Source: Chondrus crispus (lineage: Eukaryota; Rhodophyta; Florideophyceae; Gigartinales; Gigartinaceae). Taken from it: 64,000 nucleotides of DNA. Location of the stretch: contig NW_005178610.1 in assembly GCF_000350225.1 (NCBI RefSeq), forward strand, positions 248,001-312,000. Reading direction: 5' to 3'. The position numbers and the translations under genes were made by a program. A model generated the notes under the pieces. It did not search any database and was not told the origin of the DNA. It saw nothing but the letters and a program-made list of their open reading frames with translations. Of this stretch, positions 31,101-40,317 are shown piece after piece (positions within the stretch are counted from its first letter, which is position 1; each line of letters starts with the position of its first letter).

Positions 31101-31982
31101 ATCCGAGAACCTCGGTATCTCGATAGACGGATCCATATCATGCCGTCTTCCTTGCACCATCTCCCGCAATTTTGCTGTCGAAAAGTCAAGTTTTGCCCAG
31201 TTGCTCGGTCTTACAATCATGGTCGGAGCGCTGTCCTGTGAGGTATACTTTCCAACGCCAGCCTTCGACCCAGACTTCGACAAATCCACAGTAAACATTT
31301 CTACATGACAAGGAACGAAGAAGTTGGATTTCGCAAATGGACGAACACGTCTCTTCAGAGTAGATGTACTTGGCAGTTTGAGAGTGAGCTGCCTTTCATT
31401 CGGTCTCCAGTTCCTAAAGTTGGCAAGTGTCTGATACGCAGTCTCGCTGAGACGCGTGCTCCCAGTTGCTGTTATTAGTGATGCAATATTTGTCCAGGTC
31501 AATCGAATTCCACCAGAAGCGCTTTCGAACATGCTGTCTATCAGCTCCTCAGACTCCTCAGCTTCGTAGGCATTGTTCTGCTCAACGCTCAATCCAATGT
31601 CTAATCCAGAAATTCCTTCGCTTTCTTCACAACGGATCGTGTTATTCCGTTCGGGGTGAGGACTTGATGGAAGTGCCTCCACACCGTCATGCATGACGCC
31701 TTGGTATTCTTGGAGGTCGCTTAAAAGCCCGTCTTTCAAAAGGGAAGCGTAGGATTCTGACTGACCGTCTAGTAACATGAACCCATCTCCTGGACGTTTA
31801 GCTGGCTTTGTAGACAGTTGCCTACATGGCCTTGCTCTTTTTCGATTTCTTTCAAGCTGAGGTTCAGAAGAAGATGGTGCGTGCCCATCCGAAGTAGTCC
31901 CTTGTGATACAACATCTTCGGAACGCTTTGCATAAGGTCCGCGTTTTTTAAGAACCCAACGACTCTTGCTTTGACGCCCCAT
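28176..31982 (-). CDS. CACTA/Plavaka-type DDE transposase
   Basis: The first ATG is at 31,982 (a longer frame begins at a non-ATG codon), giving 1,268 residues and no intron. Residues 1-70 are basic with a likely nuclear signal (LERNRKRARPCRQ). The catalytic core shows the order typical of CACTA-like transposases: YSDGF (Asp ~513), VGDYPA (Asp ~599), a GHC..VPCHLC zinc pair, APDHLFLG (Asp-His ~727), then a P.FG...ELLFESAHQPLK segment (Glu ~922) that corresponds to the last acidic residue. The C-terminal 250 residues are unrecognised and may be a DNA- or chromatin-binding module. All catalytic positions are present and the frame is unbroken, so the enzyme may be active. It excises and integrates elements in the nucleus. 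Neighbours are the 102-bp satellite and the divergent methyltransferase-SET gene. CACTA versus Plavaka versus a red-algal branch cannot be decided here. Confidence 0.85.
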   Translation of the reverse strand: MGRQSKSRWVLKKRGPYAKRSEDVVSQGTTSDGHAPSSSEPQLERNRKRARPCRQLSTKPAKRPGDGFMLLDGQSESYASLLKDGLLSDLQEYQGVMHDGVEALPSSPHPERNNTIRCEESEGISGLDIGLSVEQNNAYEAEESEELIDSMFESASGGIRLTWTNIASLITATGSTRLSETAYQTLANFRNWRPNERQLTLKLPSTSTLKRRVRPFAKSNFFVPCHVEMFTVDLSKSGSKAGVGKYTSQDSAPTMIVRPSNWAKLDFSTAKLREMVQGRRHDMDPSIEIPRFSDIEDTPIIKDRAGSLSVYRIPTEDGVTVKLRKGLLLNITFETSDAVKGRLMQAQFAVTSSTNMRFDAVVSSFFVYDEPNWTEPQAESNSKRTKTMKTKRPESRAFLPSDMVVELALPGQPDAEDSEEPTQTPFLVYRMWRRQNCDDDYATSLVVSSERNVSNLTGTNRGVYNQMFDKAVVKRVSADDNPMNKGHRVDAESSGRLEDGRKYVVYRIFLYSDGFTPYIGKKGSMGGVYMLPIGMAPENRNGAGAIRPIGLTPPGVSTNEVLAAVIDDIIEGTEKGFEMTTAKGEKVVLFLDVVGYVGDYPAVSHTLDLLGHCSNVPCHLCSYGRYDKSRFQGSKYCYTTLIHSDHPSFARDENRATALRRSKLSREELKALGMDDADTFETSLQALHQLSEKLRQVRARVPRVLGSSKPVVPSVFDSYRSCVVAPDHLFLGIGRDIMNLCITLLPKDVRKDAEAIAKMALKDGYLIYQESLINHDKHVLHSMTISSMYCLLLVAPRAMKSAWYVNKITGERESGNCATIDEALDLLDLFSSRVSRTQYFPDSRIDGKRSLDTHNEEGGTKRLLEIRNMALHYLSRVDKLCRTNSFASTHLDKPNLHRLLEFFTHTLPLFGSVRHVQELLFESAHQPLKRGVAQSNMKNSQLQAMEHRLANDWKTRLAIETEGIDTSENGWSFETAKSVLNLLGYESSGLQDAGRFLQKLQDCFPTPVLQNLRLHRKGLLSSSLSRKDWRVDNSVIMNLGNTADGGQHSEMFQSTDLAFLLKAREFLEHLWKQKLRLRSGRPDHGNSVTVQIYGTAKWCKITDGRKRDQTSVLATISYGSVIQALHSSVVSTADPDLTFTLHENNDSEHDEDRRFWMVLAVVQVRILDAREKESQETTRYCAVKECEAEEDGYGVMIQQRNERRALVELGSYVRKALVMHYCEQDSAESDDHMCLICTSNSAVQHRSLPDGGIYQVWGRKEGYPPRQA

Positions 31983-32321
31983 CTGTGACAGTTTCGACCA
32001 GGTCCGCAACTAGAAATGGGGCTGCAGTGAAGTATGGCATGGACCTCGGCATTAACAAGATTTCAGCAAGCTTACTGCTCTACAGCCGAAAGAAGGTCTT
32101 TTGTTACATTTGGCGATGCATACGGTTGTGCCGTTAATATTAAAGCTTGGTTCAATGAATAGAAACGGTAAAAAGGATATGCTCCTACTCGCATTTTGAT
32201 GTGATGCCGCATGCAAAAGCTCAATGAATGGCTGTCGTTAAGGACAGCCATGCCATACCGAATTCGGTAATTTCAAATTGAGATTTCAGTACGACACGTG
32301 CCCATGAACAGTTTGAAATAT
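31983..32321. other. upstream region of the transposase gene
   Basis: About 340 bp without a gene. It probably carries the transposase promoter, but no TATA-like box is obvious on the minus strand. Confidence 0.4.
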
Positions 32322-32399
32322 CTAGCTACCGGTTTTTTCTGAACACTGCATATATATATGCAGCAATATAGTTCCAGGACCAGATCCAACTCTCTGCAC

Positions 32400-33090
32400 G
32401 CCCGTCGTCCGCAGTCTTGATCCACCATGCATCCCGTTTTCTGACAGTTTCCTTTCTGCGAGTTGCGTGTTCGGTTGAGATATCATCCACACAGTAAGTG
32501 AAGCTACTTCTCCCACAGTCTTGACCCACAACGCATCTGTTTCTCTAACAGTTTCCGTTCTGCAAGTTGCTTGTCTGTTTGAAATATCATCCGCAGTAAG
32601 TGACGCCACTTCTCCCACAGTTCTGACCCACCACGCATCCATTTTTCTAACAGTTTCCTTTCTGCTAGTTGCGTGTTTGTTTGGGATATCATCCACAGTA
32701 AGTGACGCCACTTCTCCCATAGTTCTGACCCACCACGAATCCATTTTTCTAACAGTTTCCTTTCTGCGAGTTGCGTGTTTGGTTGACATATCATCCACAG
32801 TAAGTGACGCCACTTCTGTCACAGTCCTGACCCAACACGCATCCATTTTTCTAACAGTTTCCTTTCTGCGGGTTGCGTGTTTGGTTGAGATATCATCTGC
32901 AGTAAGTGACGCCACTTCTCCCACAGTCCTGACCCACCACGCATCCATTTTTCTAACAGTTTCCTTTCTGCGAGTTGCGTGTTTGGTTGAGATATCATCC
33001 ATAGTAAGTGACGCCACTTCTGCTACAGTCATGACCCACCGTGCATCCCCGTTTCTGACAGTTTGCTTTCTGCGAGTTGCGTGTTTGGTT
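32400..33090. repeat. 102-bp satellite, about 6.8 copies
   Basis: The unit contains ctaacagtttcctttctgcg, tgcgtgtttggttgagatatc and agtaagtgacgccacttct; spacing is 102 bp (for example 32,751 to 32,853). Because 102 is a multiple of three, both strands stay open: 306 codons minus (32,322-33,242) and 205 codons plus (32,521-33,138), each a 34-residue repeat. Neither frame starts with ATG, so a protein product is doubtful and I call it a satellite. A gcatatatatatgc palindrome lies at 32,347-32,360. Confidence 0.85.
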
Positions 33091-33242
33091 GAAATCTCAT
33101 GCGGAGACACGAGTGCGCTGCAGACGTTTGGTAAGTGAGCGCTTTCTCTAGGCAATGCCGTTTTGCGATTACCTACAAAGCTGTAACGTAAGTTCGCACA
33201 TTCTCTAACACATTGAAAGTTTCGAAGAACTGTTCTGACCAA

Positions 33243-33784
33243 GCCTCACAGCGTTCCTTGTCTCACTGCAGGTCAACCCGCCCGTCTTCTAACTCAGGAT
33301 CAGGTAAGCCATCAGTACACCCTCCTTGGTCTATCAGAATTCCAATCCACCATCATGACGTACTGTGACCGTAACTGACCTCTCTTGTTATGTTTCTTGG
33401 CGTTGATTATTGTATTTAACAGAAGCGCAATGAACCACTGCTGCGGTATTCCGGTATTTGGACGGGGTAGATGTAGTGTATGTAGCCGTAAAAATACTCT
33501 TTCGTTGCTACAAATAAATGTGATGTGAACGCCGCTGGAACCGCTATCGGTTTCATCCTTCGGGTTGGGACCGTTTCTGGACCGGCGGGGTGATATCACC
33601 TTTGCAAGAAAGGTACTGGATTAACATTTCATTGACTGAGAGTAGGTCGGAGCATTACGTGTAGTGTTGCATTGGAGCTGCGAATGGAGACATATTTTCA
33701 CTGCCCTGGAGCAGCAAAACATGGTCGTCGGTGGCTGCCCATATGCAGCGATGATCACCGTCTCATCATTGCATCAATGTAAAA
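33243..33784. other. no supportable gene
   Basis: Unique sequence lies between two satellites. The longest frame (33,312-33,599 minus, 95 codons) has no motif. Confidence 0.45.
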
Positions 33785-34215
33785 GCGTTTGGCCCTGCGG
33801 GACCTGCCTGTGTACAGCGCCAGCCAGCCATCTACCGCCGCAGGCCAGGCAGAGACGCTGTGCCATAACTATGCTGCTTTTCAGCCAATGGCGTTTGGCA
33901 CTGCGAGACTTACCCGTGTGCAGCGCCAGCCAGCCATCTACCGCCGCAGGCCAGGCAGAGACGCTGTGCCATAACTATGCTGCTTTTCAGCCAATGGCGT
34001 TTGGCACTGCGAGACTTACCTGTGTGCAGCGCCAGCCAGTCATCTACCGCCACAGGCCAGGCATAGACGCTGTGCCATAACTATTCCGATTTTCAGCCAA
34101 TGGCGTTTGGCACTGCGAGACTTACCTGTGTGCAGCGCCAGCCAGTCATCTACCGCCACAGGCCAGGCAGAGACGCTGTGCCATAACTATTCCGATTTTC
34201 AGCCAATGGCGTTAT
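33785..34215 (+). repeat. 106-bp tandem repeat, about four copies
   Basis: Spacing of acgctgtgccataactat is 106 bp (33,855, 33,961, 34,067, 34,173). The unit also holds cagccaatggcg and gtgcagcgccagccag. Each copy contains a pyrimidine-rich ttttcag that resembles a 3' splice site. The last copy runs into the open frame of the methyltransferase-SET gene. Confidence 0.9.
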
Positions 34216-34348
34216 TGGTAAAAAATGTGCAAAATCGCGACATGAAATCAACAAGCGTTGCTACATTTATGACACTTTTTTTGCTGGCCCGGACCAAAAT
34301 ATTTGCGCCGATTTTTTATTGCCTCCGATAGGCTGATTTGACCTTCCT

Positions 34349-36451
34349 GTGTACCTATACGAATGTGCGGAAGACACGGACTGGGAATTTGTCAAGAAGT
34401 ACAAGTGCGAGAAGAAAGACACCGTTGCTCCCGTTTTCGCTTCCTTATCTGCACCTACAAAAGCAGCGATAGGGTATGTTGACAATGGTGTCACTGCTAT
34501 TGACGTCGATTCTATGGGCAATACTGAAGACACCGTTGATATAGGCGCAATGGAAGCATCGCAGGACGAAGATGAAGAAGAAGGTGTCAAGGAAGAAGGT
34601 AATAGGGTCCCTATGGATCCTCAGGATACCAGACCAGAAAAGCGTCATAAAACGTCTGGAACAAGGGGTGAAGAGCGGTATCAGTTCGCCTACGACAGGG
34701 TCATGAAGACGATGAGTCCTTTCTGCCGCATTCACGACGTCCCAATGACCGATGTCCTTGAGACAGATGCCGAAGAGAGTGGCTTCTACCTAGATGGAAA
34801 GGTGCAACTCATCTTGACAGACCCTCCCTATAACACGCGCAGGGAGGTGGAATCTCCCAGCTCCAGCCATGACAAGCTTTCCGGATCTGACATGCTGGAG
34901 TGTGTTGCTATCTTCGACCGTGTTCTCAAACCGGGTGGACACGGGATTGTCTTTTGCTCAGCCCTCCAGTTCGCAGAGTGGTATTTCATGCTTAAGAATC
35001 ATAAGCGCCTCAAGAACGGTATTGATGAAGATGATGCCTCACAGCCTTTGAGACAAGTCTACGAGAAGGTATTCAACGTTGAAAGAATCCCCCTCAACTT
35101 CGTACGGGCACCGGGTCACTACTTCCAGAAACGCCACCGGAAGGGATGCAGCCACATGTCAATTGTGCAGACGGCGATTCATTTCTGGAAACGAGGCTTG
35201 GAGTTTAAGGATGAACTCGAGCAAATCAATTACATACCTCATGGGTATGTTCCATCTCGACACGCCGCATGGACAAATTGCGTTGACGGGATACCCCGCA
35301 TTGAGGGTGATGAGCGTGTAATGTTCCCAGAAGCTGGGAATAGCTCTATGTCAAAGGGAGGGAGTGATCACATTTCAGTGGATGAGAATGTCCGAATGTT
35401 CCTTCGACCCGAGCAGAAGAGCATCAGACTGATGATGGAGATGGTTTCAAGGTTCTCCCAACCTGGTGATATTGTGTTCGACCCATACGGAGGGACTTTC
35501 GCAACAGCGAGGGCGTGCCTCACTCTACCGATGCATCGAAAGTTTGTTGGTTGCGATTTCGATGAGAGATGCGTCGAGATCGCGGTTGTAAGAGTCCTTC
35601 AAACCTTTGCGAAACAGCTCACCTCGCCAGTATCGGATATCACTGCTTCTGTCGAGGAGATTGACTTTGCTATTGAATTCTTGGCTCACCCCAACTTGGA
35701 AGCTAGGGAAGCTGCACAGCATGCATCATTGTGGGACGCACCTCCCGGCCTACCGATTTATCAGAGGCTCCCTATACATGTTCACCGTTATCTATCGTGC
35801 ATGAATGGTAATGTGGACCTGGCACTCAAGTACAAGAATACTCCTCCGGACTTATGGCCGAGCATTTACAGAGCATTTCTCGATACAGTGGACACAGAGG
35901 CTCTCATGAGCCTGGAGGCTGCCGCGAAAGGTTTCGTTGTTTGCGAGTCCACGATAACGCATACTTCTGCTGGGAGGGGCGTTTTTGCTATGCGTTCTTT
36001 CAAAAAGGGAGAAGATATTCTCACCTACTACGGGACAGTGGTATACAAGAACTTGAGTGGTCAAAATGCAACCACCAAGGTTTACGGGAGTGGTATTCTA
36101 GGGGTTCGAAAAAAGCGATTCGCTGAAAAGGCCGTCCAACTGCGCAGTAATGCAGTTGACGCCGAAGATAAGGAGCATCCCATATTCATCGTCCCGGCAC
36201 CGTTTTGCGTCGCAGGCTACATCAATGATCCGCGGTATCTTCCGGATGACAGGGATGTAGAAGAGCGTCATGCCAAGCACTCCCGTACAGCAAATGTCCG
36301 GTTTGTGGAATCGGTGGCTTCTCCAAGCAAACATAAGCTTCGCTCGAACAGGCTTGTCATCATTGAGACCATACAGGAAATCAGCACTGGCGAGGAGTTG
36401 TTCCTAGACTACGGGAAGTCTTTCGCCCATTGGGGCTCGGCTCCACCCTAA
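34349..36451 (+). CDS. DNA amino-methyltransferase fused to SET domain
   Basis: One open frame joins two methyltransferases. Residues ~100-425 form a class-beta DNA N6-adenine/N4-cytosine methyltransferase: catalytic motif IV LILTDPPYN (Asp158-Tyr161) precedes the SAM-binding motif I GDIVFDPYGGT (375-383), with RPEQKSIRLM before it, the order found in bacterial CcrM/HinfI-type enzymes. DPPY is typical of N6-adenine enzymes. Residues ~535-692 are a SET histone-lysine methyltransferase: AGRGVFAMRSFKKGE, YYGTVV, a YINDPRY/NVRF pair in place of NHS, and STGEELFLDYGKSF. No pre-SET or post-SET Cys cluster is seen. Residues 60-110 are acidic and disordered. The frame lacks an ATG before Met56 (34,514). 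Coding-like sequence continues upstream to about 34,202 across an in-frame TGA at 34,334. Either the gene is 5'-damaged or an upstream exon exists. It is divergent from the CACTA-like transposase. Confidence 0.85.
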   Translation: MYLYECAEDTDWEFVKKYKCEKKDTVAPVFASLSAPTKAAIGYVDNGVTAIDVDSMGNTEDTVDIGAMEASQDEDEEEGVKEEGNRVPMDPQDTRPEKRHKTSGTRGEERYQFAYDRVMKTMSPFCRIHDVPMTDVLETDAEESGFYLDGKVQLILTDPPYNTRREVESPSSSHDKLSGSDMLECVAIFDRVLKPGGHGIVFCSALQFAEWYFMLKNHKRLKNGIDEDDASQPLRQVYEKVFNVERIPLNFVRAPGHYFQKRHRKGCSHMSIVQTAIHFWKRGLEFKDELEQINYIPHGYVPSRHAAWTNCVDGIPRIEGDERVMFPEAGNSSMSKGGSDHISVDENVRMFLRPEQKSIRLMMEMVSRFSQPGDIVFDPYGGTFATARACLTLPMHRKFVGCDFDERCVEIAVVRVLQTFAKQLTSPVSDITASVEEIDFAIEFLAHPNLEAREAAQHASLWDAPPGLPIYQRLPIHVHRYLSCMNGNVDLALKYKNTPPDLWPSIYRAFLDTVDTEALMSLEAAAKGFVVCESTITHTSAGRGVFAMRSFKKGEDILTYYGTVVYKNLSGQNATTKVYGSGILGVRKKRFAEKAVQLRSNAVDAEDKEHPIFIVPAPFCVAGYINDPRYLPDDRDVEERHAKHSRTANVRFVESVASPSKHKLRSNRLVIIETIQEISTGEELFLDYGKSFAHWGSAPP

Positions 36452-36924
36452 GTGCGTACGGAAAACAATAATATCTGTTACAGTATCGGAAGAGAATGAT
36501 AAGACCGTGACGTTATCTGTTTAGATCTGGGTGGTGTTTCTCTGCGAGGACGGTTTCAGGGGCATGTCAAAGAATAGACAAATTTCGTCAGCGAGGCTTA
36601 ATTTCTTGATTTAGAAGGCCGGGAAGAACCCCAGACGGGAAGAGATACTGACGCTAGCTGTAGAGACCGAACCTTCTTTCTAACTAAACACACATCTGAC
36701 ATATCGAGACATATCTTGCGTTTCAAAGCAAAAAACATGGGTTCCCAACGCATATTTAGTGTACTATTCTACGGGGCCCCGCACACTCCCAAGCACGCAT
36801 TACGGGCATTCCCAACAAGAGACCCACTTTTTTGAAGCTGTGAAACGCAATATAAACGTACAGCACACGTTAAAATCGCACATATTGCTGCGCCCTTGGA
36901 GCGACCCTGCGCATACTTCGAGAC
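36452..36924. other. 3' flank of the methyltransferase-SET gene
   Basis: No gene is seen. From 36,839 (tgaaacgcaatataaacg... ttgctgcgccc) the sequence resembles 40,705-40,765 (ccaaacgcaacataaacac...cctgctgcgccc), so both hairpin arrays share a flanking block. Confidence 0.5.
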
Positions 36925-37500
36925 AATTCTCCTTTTAAGTTTTGAGGACCTTTTTTTCTGGGGTTCGAAACTTATTATGAGTTTCGAGTCCCTTTTTTTT
37001 GGTACTCGAAACTCATTATGAGTTTCGAACCCCTTTTTTTTGGTACTCGAAACTCAAAATGAGTTTCAAGCCCCTTTTTTTTGGTACTCAAAACTCAAAA
37101 TGAGGATACTGTACATGCGCACAGTACAGTACCTGCCCCGTCCCTGAAGCGCCCCTGGCCCCCCTGTGCATACTTCGAGACAATTCTCATTTTGAGTTTT
37201 GAGTACCTTTTTTTCGGGGGTTCGAAACTCATTATGAGTTTCGAACCCCTTTTTTTTGGTACTCGAAACTCAAAATGAGTTTCGAGCCCCTTTTTTTGGT
37301 ACTCGAAACTCAAAATGGCGATCGCCATTTTACAACAGTATCGATACTGTTCACCTCGAATCATGCGCAGGGGCGCGTCAGCTGAAGCGCCCCTGCGCAT
37401 GATTTGAGGCCATTCTCATTTTGAGTTTCGAGTCTCTTTTTTAGGGGGTTCGAAACTCATTATGAGTTTCGAACCCCTTTTTTTGGCACTCGAAACTCAT
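36925..37500. repeat. array of ~25-bp palindromes separated by T-runs (left)
   Basis: The repeating core is (T/C)TCGAAACTCA, two or three variable bases, then TGAGTTTCGA(A/G): a short hairpin. Copies are spaced about 40 bp apart and separated by cccctttttttttggta. Roughly nine hairpins occur, interrupted by a gcgcccctg(c)gcat...cgag block at 37,150 and 37,385. A separate perfect 20-bp palindrome, AAAATGGCGATCGCCATTTT, lies at 37,312-37,331. No coding. Confidence 0.9.
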
Positions 37501-37914
37501 GGTGAGAGTACAGTATTTATTGCGCCCCGCTCAAGCGTTCTTGCCTGGTAAGGAAGTGTGGTATCATTATTTGTGTGCACTACCACCTTTGCGTTCTGCG
37601 CCGATAATATGTGCAGAACCCTACATTGCTGATATTTCAGAGAAGTTCCATGTGCTTTTTCGCTTCAGCAGAAGCAGACAGGGAGCGTAGAAAGATATAT
37701 GTCATTGCTTACGGTTATGTCTGATGGATGTAAGATGTTTGAGCCCGTGTACCGGGAAGGGCGATCACTTCCAGGGAACCTCCCGTCATATGACTTCTAC
37801 ATTATCAGTGAACAAATTGAAGAACAACCGATTTTTACTTCATTGGTCATACACTACTTTCATTAGTGAGTAACTTCCATTCATGCCATTTGCGTAGCAT
37901 ACTCGGTGGCAGCT
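37501..37914. other. no supportable gene
   Basis: Short frames only. This is the 3' flank of the 482-aa gene. Confidence 0.45.
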
Positions 37915-39363
37915 TCACGAACGGAAGAGAACTGGTCTGTGCAGATCAAACTCATGAAAAAAAGTTGAAGCAACATCTTTTTGTATGCTGTACCGAGGAC
38001 TATCTCGCTTTTTCACTGCCAAACCAGTCCAATATGTCTCATTCAGAACACCGACTGCACTGCGTAAATCTTTTGTTCCCACGCCAAACTTTGATGAAAG
38101 GGCTTCATGGACTCGCACATTCGCACGCACCGCTGACTTCCAGACGCCATGGACCATGTTCTGTAGAGGAACATTTCGGATATCAAGTTCAGTGTCTTCT
38201 TCATCTGGCATGTAGCCATACACACTCAATGTCTTGTGTTTCATCTTTGCGATTTCTGCGCACATGTGACTAATGACGGCTAGAGCAGATAGCTCTGTCT
38301 CAGCATCTGCTTTGGCTTCTTTCATTTTTGTCTTACTGGATTCAATACTCAGCATCATGTGACGAAAAATGTCCATGGGATTTCCGTTTTCATAAAAAAC
38401 AGCAGGTCCAAGGTCTTTCTTCTCTGGCTTTCTCCATTTCCAATTGGTGGAACTACCCCCTTCTGATCTCCAAAGGGCACTAAGCGTTTCAGAAAATTGT
38501 TGATCTACAACACAAATGAGCGGCACAACCTCATTCAGCGCGACAACAAGTCCAGCGACACGGTCTAATTCTTCGCTTATGTCATCACTATAAACCTCAC
38601 TATCTGCAAGCTGGCCAGCGTCAACAGCGGCGGGATCATATAAATCGATGGAAATGTCGCCGTTGTGAACGAATCCGAGACGAATGGACAGAAGTTGTGT
38701 TTGAACTCGATTCTTGACCTTTTCAACCACATCGCAGATGTTGAACTTGTCTTCACGAAACGAATCAACCATGTCGGGAGTATTTTGAATTCCAAACCCC
38801 TCATGATTGATAACATTCTGCCAAATAACGTGGCAGTCTATCGCACAGAGACGAATGAAGAGAAAAGTAAAAGGAGACGACAAGCGCAACCACCGAGGCA
38901 GGCTCCCAGCCACTGCTTTGAACAGGGAAAGTTCGGCGACGAGGTGCTGGCATGCGTACTTAACCCCATCATCGCTGCAGTTAGAATAAGGTTCGTCACT
39001 ACCCACCGATATTGACCATGCAAGGTTCACGATGCGGGCAGTTATTCTACGCTTATGTTGCGAACGTGCGGCAGGCATATAGCTTTTCTTGTACGTCTTG
39101 CTGTCCAGTGTTTTCGAAACTGTGGTGGCTACGACATCACGCAAATAGTGGATCGACCTAGAACATAGTTCTTCAAATGCGTCATTTTCCTTTAAGTCTT
39201 CGGGATGACATGAAAATCCAATACCACGAAGGAAATCATCGGTAGATTCATGAAAGAATTCACATACACGAGGCCACATCACTCTCTCTCTCACATTGCT
39301 CTCCGTATCTTCAGCTGGTACGATAGACCGCCGTCGGTTTCCGCAGGTTGGTAATGAGCTCAT
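37915..39363 (-). CDS. unrecognised 482-aa protein
   Basis: The first ATG is at 39,363 (the longer frame begins with a non-ATG codon). The frame is unbroken. The product looks soluble and largely helical, with a basic patch near residues 100-120 (TYKKSYMPAARSQHKRRITA), a hydrophobic stretch (FTFLFIRLCAIDCHVIW) and a Lys/Glu-rich helix (SSKTKMKEAKADAETELSAL). I recognise no catalytic motif, zinc finger or signal peptide. It is convergent with the methyltransferase-SET gene and lies between the two palindrome arrays. It may be an accessory gene of a mobile element, but that is inference from position. Confidence 0.6.
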   Translation of the reverse strand: MSSLPTCGNRRRSIVPAEDTESNVRERVMWPRVCEFFHESTDDFLRGIGFSCHPEDLKENDAFEELCSRSIHYLRDVVATTVSKTLDSKTYKKSYMPAARSQHKRRITARIVNLAWSISVGSDEPYSNCSDDGVKYACQHLVAELSLFKAVAGSLPRWLRLSSPFTFLFIRLCAIDCHVIWQNVINHEGFGIQNTPDMVDSFREDKFNICDVVEKVKNRVQTQLLSIRLGFVHNGDISIDLYDPAAVDAGQLADSEVYSDDISEELDRVAGLVVALNEVVPLICVVDQQFSETLSALWRSEGGSSTNWKWRKPEKKDLGPAVFYENGNPMDIFRHMMLSIESSKTKMKEAKADAETELSALAVISHMCAEIAKMKHKTLSVYGYMPDEEDTELDIRNVPLQNMVHGVWKSAVRANVRVHEALSSKFGVGTKDLRSAVGVLNETYWTGLAVKKRDSPRYSIQKDVASTFFHEFDLHRPVLFRS

Positions 39364-40317
39364 ACTCTGAACAGCATATTCCGTCAATGAAAATGGCTCA
39401 AAAACGCCTTCGCACTCAAAGGATATATCGCTGTATCGGGGAACTTAGACAACAAGGTTCATAATTTTCATGTCGGGTAAGTAAAAATGTCGATATGTAC
39501 GACTTGCATTCTTTCTAAAGAGCCACACAGCTGTGGACTGCAAGACAAGCAGACCTTATCCCCTGAACCCTTTTCTATCTGATTTTTCTGGGGTTTTCTT
39601 GGGTCCCAATTTTTCTACATGCCTATGAACGGCGTTCATCTCTAGACGCGTGAGACCTCCTATAAAGCGAAGCGACGTTTTTGTTTTCCCAGAATCCTGC
39701 AGGCTTTTGATTCTCTATCCATTCAGTCAGAAATGCAAAAGAAGTTCAAGGCTGGAAGATCCAGCACGAGTAAGCGAGGTACCGTAGGTACGTGGGTGCG
39801 TAACCGGTGTCTCATACGAAGCCCAGGGCCGCTTCTCTCGCGAAGTGCTGCATCCATGACATTTAATATCCTTGTTACGTATTTTTTATAGATACAGTAC
39901 ATCATGATTTTAGTCCCGTTTTAGCGGACCCCCATTTTAGTGGGTTGCCCTTGTGGGTGGCCCGATCATTGTGCTGATCACTTTGGATAGAACCGGAACG
40001 GATAGAACTCTTTTTATCGTACGCTGTACGGTCCGGGTACCCGTACATCACTGCCAGAACGATGAATCACTCTCAACGTCCATTGCATGGTTCGACGTTT
40101 GTCGAGAAATCCATCACCCGTCATTGGCAAAGAAAATTTCAACTCTTTTTGAAAGGGCGCAACTGACTACAGCACGGCAGATAAGCTTCTCATAGGTTTG
40201 ACGAAGTAGAAAGAGTTCAAAAAAACTACAAGTGAGACTAAAATAGAAAACGGACAAAGAGATGCTGGTACAGATACTCATACTGTACCAATTACTGTAG
40301 GTCTAAACCTCAACCTC
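39364..40317. other. no supportable gene
   Basis: Probable promoter region of the 482-aa gene, then unique sequence. The longest frame is 80 codons (39,953-40,195 plus) without a motif. Confidence 0.45.

Noticed and set aside
32322..33242. 306-codon repeat protein on the minus strand
   Set aside because: No ATG at the start, the opposite strand is equally open, and the unit length of 102 bp explains both. Kept as a satellite.
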